Below, piece by piece: positions 8,991 through 17,651 of a stretch of 64,000 bases of DNA. Where the stretch lies: contig CBDBIG010000005.1 of NCBI GenBank assembly GCA_965205845.1, forward strand, positions 434,001 to 498,000. Direction: 5' to 3'. Source of the DNA: CBDBIG01 sp965205845 [NCBI: bacterium] (GTDB taxonomy: Bacteria; SAR324). Made by a program: the position numbers and the translations under genes. The notes under the pieces were generated by a model. The model did not search any database. It had not been told where the DNA came from and saw only the letters and a program-made list of their open reading frames with translations. The stretch's first letter is position 1. Each line of letters starts with the position of its first letter.

Positions 8991-11900
8991 ATGCTGCATA
9001 TTGATTTAGAAAAAATTCCCTTAGATGCCCGAGATGAGGAATGGATCCGTGAGGAAATTCAGCAGCGTGTACTAAACCACCAAATTCCCACCCCAACCCA
9101 CAAAGACTTAAGCCGTTTGGTGGTGATTAACCCCGATAACCAGAGCATTCAGCCCTCACCACCCAGCCTTGAGGCGGTGTTGCGCCGAAGTTTGTTGCCC
9201 GTTCATATCAGCAATGCTGATATTCCCGCCACACAAATCATCGATCGCATCTTTCAAGGCAAAGATCCTATCCGCCTGCTGGTTATTCAAACACACAATT
9301 CCTACCCAGGGTTAAGTGATTTTTTGTTCAATGTGAATGCATTGCGTTTAGGCCACCCTGCCGTAAGGATTGTGTTCGATGGATCCTCGCATTCGATTCT
9401 CACCCACCTTCAGGCCTTGATTAAAAAGGGTTGGCAACTCCGGATTTTGTGGAAAGATGGCCATGAGAGCGAACTAAACACGGTCGAAGAATTGACCGAG
9501 CGTATTTCCCATGAAGACTCGGCCCAGGTCATGTCGCGCCCGTTTTTTCGTGCTTTGCGTATTCGCCACAACGCCAACTCACCCATTCAAACCTGTGCAC
9601 CCCAACAAATGGGTGAAATAGGCCAACAGTACTGGGTAGAAACCCAAGTGATTGCTGGAAGCCATAGGCTTAAACCGCGGGTGGTCGAAACCCCCATGGA
9701 AAATATTCACAGCTGGTTGCTGAGTGCTACCCCAGGGTCTGATTTTGCGGGTTTTCGTATCAACAACGTGAGCATTACCTCCCAAACTTTGCGGACCCAT
9801 GAGACCGTACGCACATGGATCCCCAAAGATGCGCTGCAAACGCTCTCTTGCATGCTGCCAGATCGTCATTTAAAAACCATTCCCTTAGAGCAAGTGCGGG
9901 CCATTCGCGTGAATGTCGTTACGGGGGAGACCGCGCTCATGTTCCGCTCGATTCAAAACAAGCATCGGTTAGACGAGGCTGAGGCATTTGTGCTCCTTCA
10001 AAAACCCGTTCATGTTGCAGGCAGCAGCAAAAATTCTGTGGGTCAACAAGAAGGCTATTGGGATGATTTTGAAATAGAGATGGACACCAAAGCCCCCGCC
10101 AATCATGGCCATACCCAAAGTCCTGTGCCAAAAGGAGGCGAATCCGAAGGCGGTGCCCCCGAAGAAGATGTGCCCAACACCACTCAAACATCTGTGCAGG
10201 TGCGCATCGATCGCATTTCTTTACCCTCTAAATATGCCACCATTGGCCACTCGCTTCAACATACCGTCTTCGAATGCTGGGTAGACTCTATTTTACGCAA
10301 CGATTTGGCCATTCAGCGCAGACAGCAACACTATAGCCGAGACTTGCGCTTTGCCATTGTGGGAACGTTGGCTGCGCAAACCATTCACCTCCTTCAGCGT
10401 TTTGGCTTAAAGAATTGGATTAGCAAAGACCGCCTGTACTACCTCGGCGAAAACCCCCAATCGATTACCGATACCCAAGCCCTACAAAAAGAAACCGAAG
10501 CCGATTGGGAAACGTTGGCAACTTTGGTGAAAGACATTTTTAGCCATAACCAAAACAAAGATCTTGACATGGAACATATTTGGCGAACACTTCCTACTTG
10601 CCTCGATTTGTCCGATAGACAGGCGATGCCCTTTGCCGAGGTTACAGCAGAACAGTTAAACGCCATTTACAACGAAATGACGCAACTGCGCATCCTCCTT
10701 GGTCATGAGTTTCAAAGCCGCTTTGGAATAGGTGCCATGGAGGTCTATTTTTTCTCGCGCATTACCGATTGCCGCAAAGCGGCCCTGTATTCCCGCAAAT
10801 TGCTGAATTTACGCCAAGGCCTTTGGGGTAAAGTACTGCCCAAAAGCTATACCCCAGACCTCATTATCTACGACAACAAAAGCACCTTAGCACAGCAACA
10901 TAACAACTGGGCCTTGCCCACAATTTCTTGTAATGAGTTGCTAGGGCAGTCAAAAAACATCGCGGTCTTCGAAAAAAACGCCGTCCAATTTGGTACTTTG
11001 CTCGAAGAAAAACTGGCCGTTGCCGAAAACCGCTTGCGCCAAGATGGCGGTCAAATCGAACACCCCAATCAATTGCTGGATGCTTTTAACGAAGAACTTG
11101 AAAAAGCACTCGAGGTTTTGCGCACACACATGCAAACTGCATCCACCCTCCAAGAAAAGCAAGATGACAAAAAAGTCGCTGCCCAAATCGAGAAAGAGCG
11201 CAGTACATTTTTGTCTCACATTGCCTGGATGCAAGATGAACTTAGAAGACTGGCCCCCAATATGGCCGATGCACAAACCAGAAAGCAAAATGCCATTCAA
11301 AGCCTGCCTTTACACCATACACATACCAAGGATGAAACTCACGCACTGCGATCCTTAGAAATCCTCGAAAAGCAGCACTCCGTACAAACCTTAAAAATTA
11401 TTGAGGCATGGCAACACGCCGCCGTGCGTGTGGCCCAAGGTTTGCGCTTGGGTAAGGAAAATGCCGTCCATTTTTTAGCCTTGCGTAGCCAATGGTTACA
11501 GCAAAATTTAATGGTGTTGATTACCAAGCATCGTCAAACATCGCCACAGCGTTGGCATTCCCATGTGGCAAGTTTGCACCATTCCTCGGCACTACAACTT
11601 ATCCAACGGGAAGAAAAAGCCAGGGCAAAGATTGAGACCATCCAGACAAAAATTGATGCATTTGAGCAAACGGTTGTTTTGCGTGGCCGTGGGCGTGAGG
11701 AGGTGTTAAACAATTTAAGCAAACAGCGCGAAACCCTGGCGCAAGATCTGATTGATCTAAGCCGTGAAAGCGACCTCTTGGAAAGCAATTTTTTGACCAA
11801 ACTGATTCAATTGGTTCGTACACGGTTAGGTCGTGTAGGCAAAAACATGCTCTACAGCGAATCCACTGAAAAACTAGGCCCGCGTCAAGAAAATGAAATT

Positions 11901-13019
11901 AAGGAAATGTTTATTGCACGCACGTCGGTGATTAACACCCAAATCGAGTACGATGCCATCCGGTCTGTAAGGTTAAAGGAGGGGGATGCCCCCGTAGCAC
12001 CCTCCTCAAGAATAACGGCTGAAGAGGTGAATAAAATACGCATGGAAACTAAGCAAGCCAAGCAGCGGGTTGTACAACGCGAACATGGACTTAGGCAAGC
12101 CCTTGAGGCACTGCATCAAATCAACCGCCCCATGCTGCAGGCCGTCGAATTACTGCTCAATTTACAGCGACATCATGAAGAATTGCGCCTGGCCGTGTTG
12201 CAATGCCAGCGCATTGCCCTTAGCCAACAGCACCTGCAAGCACGCTTAGAACAAGCAAAAATGGATATCAAGAACATGGATACCGTGCTGCGAGAGCGCC
12301 TTGTACCAGCACAAGTCAAGTTGTTGGAAGGTATATTTATTCCTGAGGCAGAACAAGATGTACGTATTTTAAAGCAGGGCAAAACCTTCTTACAAGATGC
12401 TTTGCAGATGCAAGATGGGGATATTCAAGACCTGTTGCAACAGCGTACCATTCACAAACGTTTTCATTTAAACCAGTTTTTGGCAGGGGCCATGGTTGAA
12501 TCGGACCCCGCAGACCCTGAAAGCACTGCCCTGCGCAATGCCACACAAGCTTTGCGTATGCTAGGTGAAGCCGCAGGCAAAACCTTGAAGCACTGGCAGG
12601 TGGCCAACGCGCGCGATAATCCACCGCTTTCCCTGGGGCGGTTACCCTTGGATAACATGGCGCAACACCTGCGCCAAAAGCTCGAACGCATCAAGCGCGA
12701 ATTATGCCCCACATGGGTTGCCCTGCCCGTAAATATGCCCATCGAGGCCGCCTTAGCGGCCATTGAAGTGTTTCAAAAAAAACCTTTGGACGGCAACCCA
12801 ATTACTTTTATTTGGACAGGGCGCTTTAACCGCAGTGCGTTCCGGCACAACCTTAAACTCAGAAAAGTGTATTTTGAGGTTGCGAGGCGCAATTTGATTA
12901 TTAACTTTAGCGATACCCCCATGGCCTCAAACACAAAAGACGTGTGCCACTATTTGCTGCAAGAAACCCTTGGGTGCTGCCAAGATGCCCCCATAAATGC
13001 CCGCAAAAGCGCATCTTAA
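8991..13019 (+). CDS. Very large coiled-coil protein of unknown function
   Basis: I do not recognise this 1342-residue protein. The start at 8991 (MLHIDLEKIP) is preferred because TCAGG lies 7 bp upstream; the frame is open to an ATG at 8940. Visible parts, numbered from 8991: an N-terminal mixed alpha/beta region (about 1-350); an acidic, glycine- and proline-rich linker (about 365-410, SPVPKGGESEGGAPEEDV); a helical region (about 410-670); a long heptad-rich segment dense in Gln, Glu, Lys and Leu (about 690-1190, for instance QTKIDAFEQTVVLRGRG); and a C-terminal tail. There are no membrane segments, signal peptide, Walker motifs or cysteine clusters. It stands alone, and a prophage end begins about 25 bp after its stop. 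Confidence 0.75.
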   Translation: MLHIDLEKIPLDARDEEWIREEIQQRVLNHQIPTPTHKDLSRLVVINPDNQSIQPSPPSLEAVLRRSLLPVHISNADIPATQIIDRIFQGKDPIRLLVIQTHNSYPGLSDFLFNVNALRLGHPAVRIVFDGSSHSILTHLQALIKKGWQLRILWKDGHESELNTVEELTERISHEDSAQVMSRPFFRALRIRHNANSPIQTCAPQQMGEIGQQYWVETQVIAGSHRLKPRVVETPMENIHSWLLSATPGSDFAGFRINNVSITSQTLRTHETVRTWIPKDALQTLSCMLPDRHLKTIPLEQVRAIRVNVVTGETALMFRSIQNKHRLDEAEAFVLLQKPVHVAGSSKNSVGQQEGYWDDFEIEMDTKAPANHGHTQSPVPKGGESEGGAPEEDVPNTTQTSVQVRIDRISLPSKYATIGHSLQHTVFECWVDSILRNDLAIQRRQQHYSRDLRFAIVGTLAAQTIHLLQRFGLKNWISKDRLYYLGENPQSITDTQALQKETEADWETLATLVKDIFSHNQNKDLDMEHIWRTLPTCLDLSDRQAMPFAEVTAEQLNAIYNEMTQLRILLGHEFQSRFGIGAMEVYFFSRITDCRKAALYSRKLLNLRQGLWGKVLPKSYTPDLIIYDNKSTLAQQHNNWALPTISCNELLGQSKNIAVFEKNAVQFGTLLEEKLAVAENRLRQDGGQIEHPNQLLDAFNEELEKALEVLRTHMQTASTLQEKQDDKKVAAQIEKERSTFLSHIAWMQDELRRLAPNMADAQTRKQNAIQSLPLHHTHTKDETHALRSLEILEKQHSVQTLKIIEAWQHAAVRVAQGLRLGKENAVHFLALRSQWLQQNLMVLITKHRQTSPQRWHSHVASLHHSSALQLIQREEKARAKIETIQTKIDAFEQTVVLRGRGREEVLNNLSKQRETLAQDLIDLSRESDLLESNFLTKLIQLVRTRLGRVGKNMLYSESTEKLGPRQENEIKEMFIARTSVINTQIEYDAIRSVRLKEGDAPVAPSSRITAEEVNKIRMETKQAKQRVVQREHGLRQALEALHQINRPMLQAVELLLNLQRHHEELRLAVLQCQRIALSQQHLQARLEQAKMDIKNMDTVLRERLVPAQVKLLEGIFIPEAEQDVRILKQGKTFLQDALQMQDGDIQDLLQQRTIHKRFHLNQFLAGAMVESDPADPESTALRNATQALRMLGEAAGKTLKHWQVANARDNPPLSLGRLPLDNMAQHLRQKLERIKRELCPTWVALPVNMPIEAALAAIEVFQKKPLDGNPITFIWTGRFNRSAFRHNLKLRKVYFEVARRNLIINFSDTPMASNTKDVCHYLLQETLGCCQDAPINARKSAS

Positions 13020-13042
13020 AAACAATGAAAACCATTGGTAAG

Positions 13043-13219
13043 CGCGCACATGATTTGCCACTTTCGCTTACATCATTTTCCAGCGAACCTGCACTTTTTC
13101 ATTTCTCCATCGAAGCTTCGAACACCCTGTTTTGCACACACTTGCAAAGGAGGCTTCACGGTGTATGAATGTAAACGTTCACATGGCTTTACACTTTCGT
13201 TCACATGGCTTTACACTCA
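13043..13219 (+). promoter_or_regulatory. Two pairs of 22-bp phased motifs, candidate left end of Mu-like remnant I
   Basis: Pair one: GCACATGATTTGCCACTTTC followed 22 bp later by TTACATCATTTTCC (ACAT cores at 13048 and 13070). Pair two: two nearly identical units CGTTCACATGGCTTTACACT at 13176-13197 and 13198-13219. The exact 22-bp step and the arrangement next to prophage genes recall the L1-L3/R1-R3 transposase-binding sites of phage Mu. No 5-bp target duplication could be identified. Confidence 0.6.
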
Positions 13220-13291
13220 TTGCTTTGGCGTTAATTTCAGATGGCATGTTTTTTACCTATCGATTTTGTCATCAATCGCTTGCCTCCTTTG

Positions 13292-13828
13292 TTAGTGATG
13301 CTCATCTAAGAACTTGCCTTGCCCTTTAACCGTTGCGAGACTTTCAAAGTCTTCGCTCAACAAAAAACCCTGCCGTAGTCGTTTTCGTGCCCGTGGTAGG
13401 GCTAAGTCGAGGTAGAAGGGGGTGTTTTTTGCATCGTAGCGGTTGAGCACGTCTTGGCCAAAGTTTTTGGTTTCGCTGTTAAAAGACATTTTGTGCAGGC
13501 AAAAAAAGCGCTGGGCACGCTGGATGTCGGTCAAAGTTTCGGGGTCTTGTTTTTGGAGGTTTTCAAATACCTCGCGTGCGTAGTCCCCCACTCCAAGCTT
13601 TGCAAAAACGCCTCCTTGTGGAATTTAAGCACCCGGAATAGGTTCACCAATTCGCCGTCGATACCCCCTTTGCACCTCGGAAAGCGTGTGCGTTGTCGCG
13701 CAAAAACCACCTGGGTTGCGCCCATAAAGGGCTCGCAATAACATGTGTGTGGCACGGCCATCAATGATACCTGCCAACCTTTTTGCAAGCAGACGCTTGC
13801 CACCTTTCCGACTAAAAAAACCGACCAC
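13292..13828 (-). pseudogene. D12-class DNA adenine methyltransferase remnant (copy 2)
   Basis: Nearly the whole gene can be followed on the minus strand across three frames: RKGGKRLLAKRL (N-terminus, about 13805), YCEPFMGATQVVFARQR (AdoMet-binding FxG region), IDGELVNLFRVLK, then LTDIQRAQRFFCLHKMSF and GQDVLNRYDAKNTPFYLD. Frameshifts separate these parts and the segment between HKMSF and GQDVLN is shortened compared with the copy at 48100. DPPY reads DLAL because of the shared GACTTAGCCC lesion. The 3' end is repeated in opposite orientation at 14637-14815, so the two copies form an inverted repeat around the transposase remnant. Confidence 0.8.
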
Positions 13829-13895
13829 GGTATGTTTCTCCTCCTTTGGTTCCGCTTTTGCCCATCCCTTTGACGGGGAGGGTTTAAGAAGCGGC

Positions 13896-14640
13896 TGTGG
13901 CTGTGGCCTTTTCGCCTTGGCGCTTGTCTGTGGCGATGGTCACCGCTTTGATGTTTTTACCCAATGGCCAGGGCAAAAAAAGCCCGTGCGCCCCATGTTG
14001 CTTGCCTTGCAGGATGTTTACGAGGGGCAAAATTGTGGCTTGGCGGATTGGCTTAAACGAGAGCAGCACCCTGGTCCGCCTCGCCTTTGCCGACCTGCTT
14101 AAAAACCACGGCGTGCCCCAAGCCGTGCTGCTCGACAACGGGCGCGCCTTTGCTAGCAAGTGGCTAACGGGCGGGGCTAAAAACCGCTTTCGCTTTAAAA
14201 TCAAAGCAGAAGAACCCCTATGGTTTGCTCACCGCCCTCGGGTGCAAAATTCACTTTGCAATGCCCTACCACGGCCAGGCAAAATAGATTGAGCGCGCCT
14301 TGAGGAATTTTTTGAAAAACATCGCAAAAACACCCCTTTTGCGCGGGCGCCTACACGGGCAACAGCCCCACCGCCAAGCCCGATAACTATGCCAGCAAGG
14401 CGATTGAGATTGAAGCCTTTCGGGCCCACGCAAACCGGCAAATAGCCTTGCACAATGCCCAAACGGGGCGTACGGGGGGCGTGTGCAACGGGCGCAGTTT
14501 TGATGCGGTTTACAACCAGAGCTACGCCCAAGCCCCATCACCAAGGCCACCGCCCAGCCAGCAGCGTAGTTTTTTACGCGCCAGCCGAGCAAGTCAAGGC
14601 CAACAAGTACGATGCCAGGGTGCGCATCTTGAGTGCAAAC
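13896..14640 (+). pseudogene. Mu-like transposase (A protein) core, frameshifted
   Basis: Pieces in three plus frames reconstruct the DDE catalytic core of phage Mu transposase. VCGDGHRFDVFTQWP carries the first Asp (GDG motif); LLALQDVYEGQN follows; DNGRAFASKWLTGG carries the second Asp; and PYHGQAK, a stop, then IERA marks the glutamate region. Later come AYTGNSP, SKAIEIEAF and GRSFDAVYNQSYA. At least three frameshifts and one in-frame TAG make it inactive. Downstream, QQRSFLRASRASQGQQV matches the sequence starting the C-terminal fragment at 49105. In Mu this protein performs integration and replicative transposition. Confidence 0.82.
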
Positions 14641-14815
14641 CTTGGTCAAGACGTGCTCAACCGCTACGATTCAACAAAAACCCCCTTCTACCTCGACTTA
14701 GCCCTACCACGGGCACGAAAAGCGACTACGGCAAGGTTTTTTTGTTGAGCGAAGACTTTGAAAGTCTCGCAACGGTTAAAGGGCAAGGCAAGTTCTTAGA
14801 TGAGCATCACTAACA
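14637..14815 (+). pseudogene. 3' fragment of D12 adenine methyltransferase (copy 3)
   Basis: About 179 bp almost identical to the reverse complement of 13297-13470: LGQDVLNRYDS, a corrupted DPPY (GACTTAGCCC), then SEDFESLATVKGQGKFL ending DEHH. It lies at the opposite side of the transposase remnant and in the opposite orientation to copy 2, which suggests inversion or duplication of the 3' end. Confidence 0.75.
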
Positions 14816-14976
14816 AAGGGGGCGACAAGGAGGCGATGCTCCGCTCCCCACAAATGGCAATCCAAGTTGCGGGGGTTTGCATCAAAAGCGCGGGCGAAGT
14901 CTTTGCTGTGGCTCCAAACCACCCCCAAAGCATCCGGATAAAAAAAGCGACCCTTGCGCATGAGGTGGCGCTATGA
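14800..14976 (+). CDS. Small phage ORF, unknown function
   Basis: A 58-codon frame starting MSITNKGGDKEAM and ending LAHEVAL. Its stop overlaps the next start in the arrangement ATGA, typical of translationally coupled phage genes. The product is mildly hydrophobic in the middle (MAIQVAGVCI) but has no clear membrane span or recognised domain. Its last 11 codons are duplicated at 37924-37964, but the rest is not. Confidence 0.4.
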   Translation: MSITNKGGDKEAMLRSPQMAIQVAGVCIKSAGEVFAVAPNHPQSIRIKKATLAHEVAL

Positions 14977-15080
14977 GTTTTTTGCAAACGCTTTGCGACG
15001 CCGTAGTGAGCGGATTTGGGTTTTTTATGGGTGGGTTCGCTGCCTACGGCATGTTGGAAATGTGCGAGGAGGGCCCATGA
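14973..15080 (+). CDS. Small hydrophobic phage protein (copy 1)
   Basis: A 35-residue product, MSFLQTLCDAVVSGFGFFMG and onward to GPstop, mostly hydrophobic and able to form one membrane helix. It overlaps the preceding and following frames by ATGA junctions, so three tiny genes form one coupled unit. In Mu-like phages small membrane proteins for lysis or of unknown role sit at this place before the packaging genes; a lysis role is only a guess. An identical copy is at 37961-38068. Confidence 0.45.
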   Translation: MSFLQTLCDAVVSGFGFFMGGFAAYGMLEMCEEGP

Positions 15081-15196
15081 AAACCAAATCCTATGCACCC
15101 AACGAGCAAGCCTACCGCAATAAAAAATACGCGGCCCTGCACGCCCAATCGAGCAAAATGGGCTTTCGGCGATGCCCAATACCGCGGGCTGGGTAA
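15077..15196 (+). CDS. Small basic phage ORF (copy 1), possibly frameshifted
   Basis: Encodes 39 residues beginning MKTKSYAPNEQAYRNKKYAA. After KMGF the frame soon stops, while another frame continues naturally as GDAQYRGLGKQLRGAQRKK, suggesting that the intact ancestor was longer and a one-base change broke it. The same break is present in the duplicate at 38065-38184, so it predates the duplication. Confidence 0.4.
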   Translation: MKTKSYAPNEQAYRNKKYAALHAQSSKMGFRRCPIPRAG

Positions 15197-15229
15197 GCAA
15201 CTCCGGGGTGCGCAGCGCAAAAAACCTAC

Positions 15230-15767
15230 CAAAAAATGTCCCGCCAACGCCTTGGCTGGCAGCGCAAAATTAGCGGTGCAACACGCCGCGCGGACAAGGC
15301 ACGCGACTACCCTGAGCGCACTTCAGGCCAAAAAAATAACGCCACCTTGTTTGCCCTTAGGGGTCTCGCTCCTATTTTTTCGAAGCGGTGAACCTGCTTG
15401 CAGTGCACACCTTGCGCCGTGCCAACACTTTGCCAACACTTTGCCAACACTTTGCCAACACTTTGCCAACACTTTGCCAACACTTTGCCAACACTTTGCC
15501 AACGGATGCCAACGCCTGAACCACGTTTTGAGATGCGCCAGATAACCCACTGGATGCGCAACTGCTGCCAAGAGATTGGGACATGGGACGCGGTGGCTAT
15601 TTTTTGGACGTTGAGCGGGCAGAGATTAGTCGCTTTGTGAACGAGGCAGAGGGACGCAAAATAGCACGTATGGCTGGCACTAGAGCAAAAAAGCCTTTGC
15701 AACGCGCGTCCACGATGCAGCCTCGCTTAAGGCCACCTTAAAAAGGGCTTTAGGAGCGCAAGAAAAG
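15230..15767. other. Decayed phage sequence with a minisatellite
   Basis: No intact gene. Short plus-strand stretches such as WDMGRGGYFLDVERAEISRF (near 15580) look like protein-coding remnants interrupted by stops, probably of the portal or head-morphogenesis gene that should lie before the PBECR2-like end. Contains the 11-bp tandem array described separately. Confidence 0.45.
15421..15497 (+). repeat. 11-bp tandem repeat, seven units
   Basis: The unit GCCAACACTTT is repeated seven times without interruption from 15421, followed by a partial eighth (GCCAACGGATG). Because 11 is not a multiple of 3, changes in copy number would shift any frame crossing it; the surrounding phage genes are already broken. 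Confidence 0.9.
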
Positions 15768-16094
15768 GTGTTTACCCTAAAGCAAGGGGATTTTAGGCAT
15801 GATGTGCTGGTGAATGCCGAGGCGCTGGGTGAACATTTGGCCACAAGCGACCTCGAAAGGGGGCGTTTTTTACCCCTGCTCCCCGAGGTGCTCGAAGACC
15901 CCTACGAGGTTTGGCTGGCTTTCGAAAAGAGCAAAACCACGGGGCGCATCGCCCTACGCCTGCGCTACATCAAGGCTTTTAAAGAGGGGATGTTTGGGCG
16001 CAAGGGCATTTTGTTCGTGGCCAATGCCCACAAGGGCATCCTCACGGGGTGGACAACCTCAAAGCATTACAAAAGCGTCGGGCAGGAAGGTTGA
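15768..16094 (+). CDS. PBECR2-like nuclease-fold end of a phage head-morphogenesis protein
   Basis: A 108-residue frame with features of the PBECR2 domain (phage-barnase-EndoU-colicin E5/D-RelE-like family): a VNAEALGEHL start, LPLLPEVLEDPYEVWLAFE, then the RLRYIKAF strand and a final GILTGWTTSKHYK. In Mu-like phages this domain is the C-terminal end of the gp30/F minor head protein, and it is thought to be a toxin carried in or with the virion. Here the N-terminal head domain is gone or decayed, so this is probably the tail end of a broken gene, although the frame itself is intact from an ATG. The homologous gene in remnant II ends in a different domain set. Confidence 0.6.
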   Translation: MFTLKQGDFRHDVLVNAEALGEHLATSDLERGRFLPLLPEVLEDPYEVWLAFEKSKTTGRIALRLRYIKAFKEGMFGRKGILFVANAHKGILTGWTTSKHYKSVGQEG

Positions 16095-16230
16095 TCTACA
16101 AAAGGTAGAAAAGGATATCACACGCGACACGGCTCCACGTGGACAGCTCGTTCGGCTAAAGGTGCTGCGGACCAGCCAAGCCAGCTACCTATACCCTAGC
16201 ACGATTTAAACCAAAGGCAAGCAAAAAAAG

Positions 16231-16753
16231 ATGGCCAGGGTTGAGATAAACTACGATGACCGCGAATTACGCAAAGTGCGCCAGGGTTTTGCGCGTTTGG
16301 AGCAGCTTGGCGCAGACCCCCAGCCCCTGCTGGAAGATTTTGGCGAAGCCCTTTTGCATCATACCCGCCAGCGTTTTGTCCGCCAACAGTCGCCAGAGGG
16401 CACACCTTGGACGCCCCTTAGTGCCCTAACGCGCAAGCGCAAGCGCAACCCCCGGATGCTGGTCGAAAATCCCTCCCAAAGGGCTTAAAGCAACGTTAGC
16501 CTGGCAGGTGCTTGGCAAGGACACCCTTGGCGTTGGAAGCAATAAAAAATATGCAGCTGCGCACCAGTTCGGGGCAATCATTCGCCCCAAAAGGGCCAAG
16601 GCACTGGCCATTCCCACCCTATCGGGGGTGATTTTTGCCAAAAAAGCCGTCATTCCTAAGCGCCCCTTCCTTGGCATCGGCCGTGAGGATGAGGGCGCAT
16701 TACGGCGCATTTTGGCAAGTTATCTCAAAGCGGCCTTAAAAACAACGCGCTAA
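16231..16753 (+). pseudogene. Phage virion morphogenesis protein (Mu gpG-like), frameshifted
   Basis: The first frame (MARVEINYDDRELRK to PRMLVENPSQRA, 85 codons) stops near 16488. A second frame then continues ATLAWQVLGKDTLGVGSN, AAAHQFGAIIRPKRAK and PKRPFLGIG, together matching the layout of the gpG/P2 gpS tail-completion family: an N-terminal helical part, an SPEGTPW motif, a GSN.KYA..HQFG motif and a PxRPFLG end. One indel around 16470-16490 breaks it. In Mu, gpG lies just before the I protease gene, as here. Confidence 0.78.
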
Positions 16754-17006
16754 AACGCCCAATAAGCCCGTTTAATCCCCCTTCCTATACCACGGGCTAT
16801 CCCTTCGTTTTATCGAACGGAATCGAACCCATTCGAACCGACCTCGAACGAAGTATGCCTTATCTGGGCAAAGGGTGTGCCCGAGCGCGGGCCTTTTTGA
16901 TGCCCGTTGCGCCCCATCATGTGCCGACAACCTCCATTTTTACCCCACCGAAGGTGCGCCCTAACGCAACCTTTTTTTTATGTCCGTTGTGCCTCATCAT
17001 GGTGGT
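16754..17006. other. Gap between gpG and I genes with repeated TCGAA motifs
   Basis: A 250-bp stretch without a gene. At 16808-16853 it carries closely spaced half-palindromes (ATCGAACGG, ATCGAACCC, TTCGAACCG, CTCGAACGA). In phage Mu the strong gyrase site that organises replicative transposition lies between G and I, so the position is suggestive, but nothing in the sequence proves gyrase binding. Similar TTCGAA clusters lie beside the repressor remnants. Confidence 0.4.
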
Positions 17007-17601
17007 ATGAAACAAAACATCCAAGAAACGTATGCGCCCTTCGCTATTTTTCGCCCAGGGACGCATCAGCCGATGCGTGGCAAAGCACAAACCTTCAGTG
17101 CCGCCGATATTGAGCAGATGGCACAAAACTATAACCCTAAAGTGCATGAGGCCCCTTTGGTGCTGGGGCACCCTGAGGTAGACGCCCCCGCTTACGGTTG
17201 GGTGGAATCCTTAGACGTGGTGGCTGGACGCCTGATGGCAACCCCGCGCCAGATATCCCCTGGGTTTGCCGAGATGGTGAACCCTGGTGCTTACCCCAAG
17301 GTGTCCGCAAGTTTTTTTCGTCCCACAGATACCAACAATCCCATGCCAGGCAACTGGTACTTAAAGCACGTCGGCTTTTTTAAGAGCAGCAACCCCTGGG
17401 GTGAGCAGGCTGGGTAGGGTGCGCTTTGTGGGGGCGGAAGGGGTTTGGCCATTCCTAATGTGGTGGCGAGGCTCTCTGAAACGCCCGGCAAAATTAAGCA
17501 CCTAGGACGTGGCCATGGGGAGGACAACGCCCAAGTGTTTATGGACGAACTTGGGATGCGTGCGGAAGATTTTTTGATCCTCAAAAAAGAGCGGGTCGTG
17601 T
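17007..17601 (+). pseudogene. Mu-like I protein (prohead protease/scaffold) remnant
   Basis: The frame from ATG 17007 reads MKQNIQETYAPFAIFRPGTH, then EAPLVLGHPEVDAPAYGWV, VSASFFRPTDTNNP and YLKHVGFF, characteristic of the N-terminal protease part of Mu I protein, which processes the prohead. The frame breaks just after HVGF near 17375: the other frame gives GFLRAATPGVSRLGRV. A scrap with ELGMRAEDFLILKKERVV follows to 17601. The scaffold (Z) part and the major head gene are absent. Confidence 0.75.
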
Positions 17602-17651
17602 AACCCGCAGGCCATGCACGCGGCATTCCACTCAAAATTGCGTTGGCTGGG

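Larger units (their letters stand above)
14942..15229 (+). repeat. About 290-bp duplicated block, copy 1 (partner at 37927-38213)
   Basis: Starts at AAAAAGCGACCCTTGCGCAT and runs through the two small overlapping ORFs to CGCAGCGCAAAAAACCT. Only a handful of differences from the copy in remnant II are visible (for example TATGCACC versus TTTGCCCC near the second ORF start). The two remnants therefore descend from closely related phages. Confidence 0.8.

Noticed and set aside
13292-14815. A complete composite transposon formed by the inverted methylase ends
   Set aside because: The inverted ends are gene fragments, not transposase-binding termini, and the transposase between them is Mu-like and broken.
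15421-15497. CRISPR-like array
   Set aside because: Units are 11 bp with no spacers; this is a simple tandem repeat.
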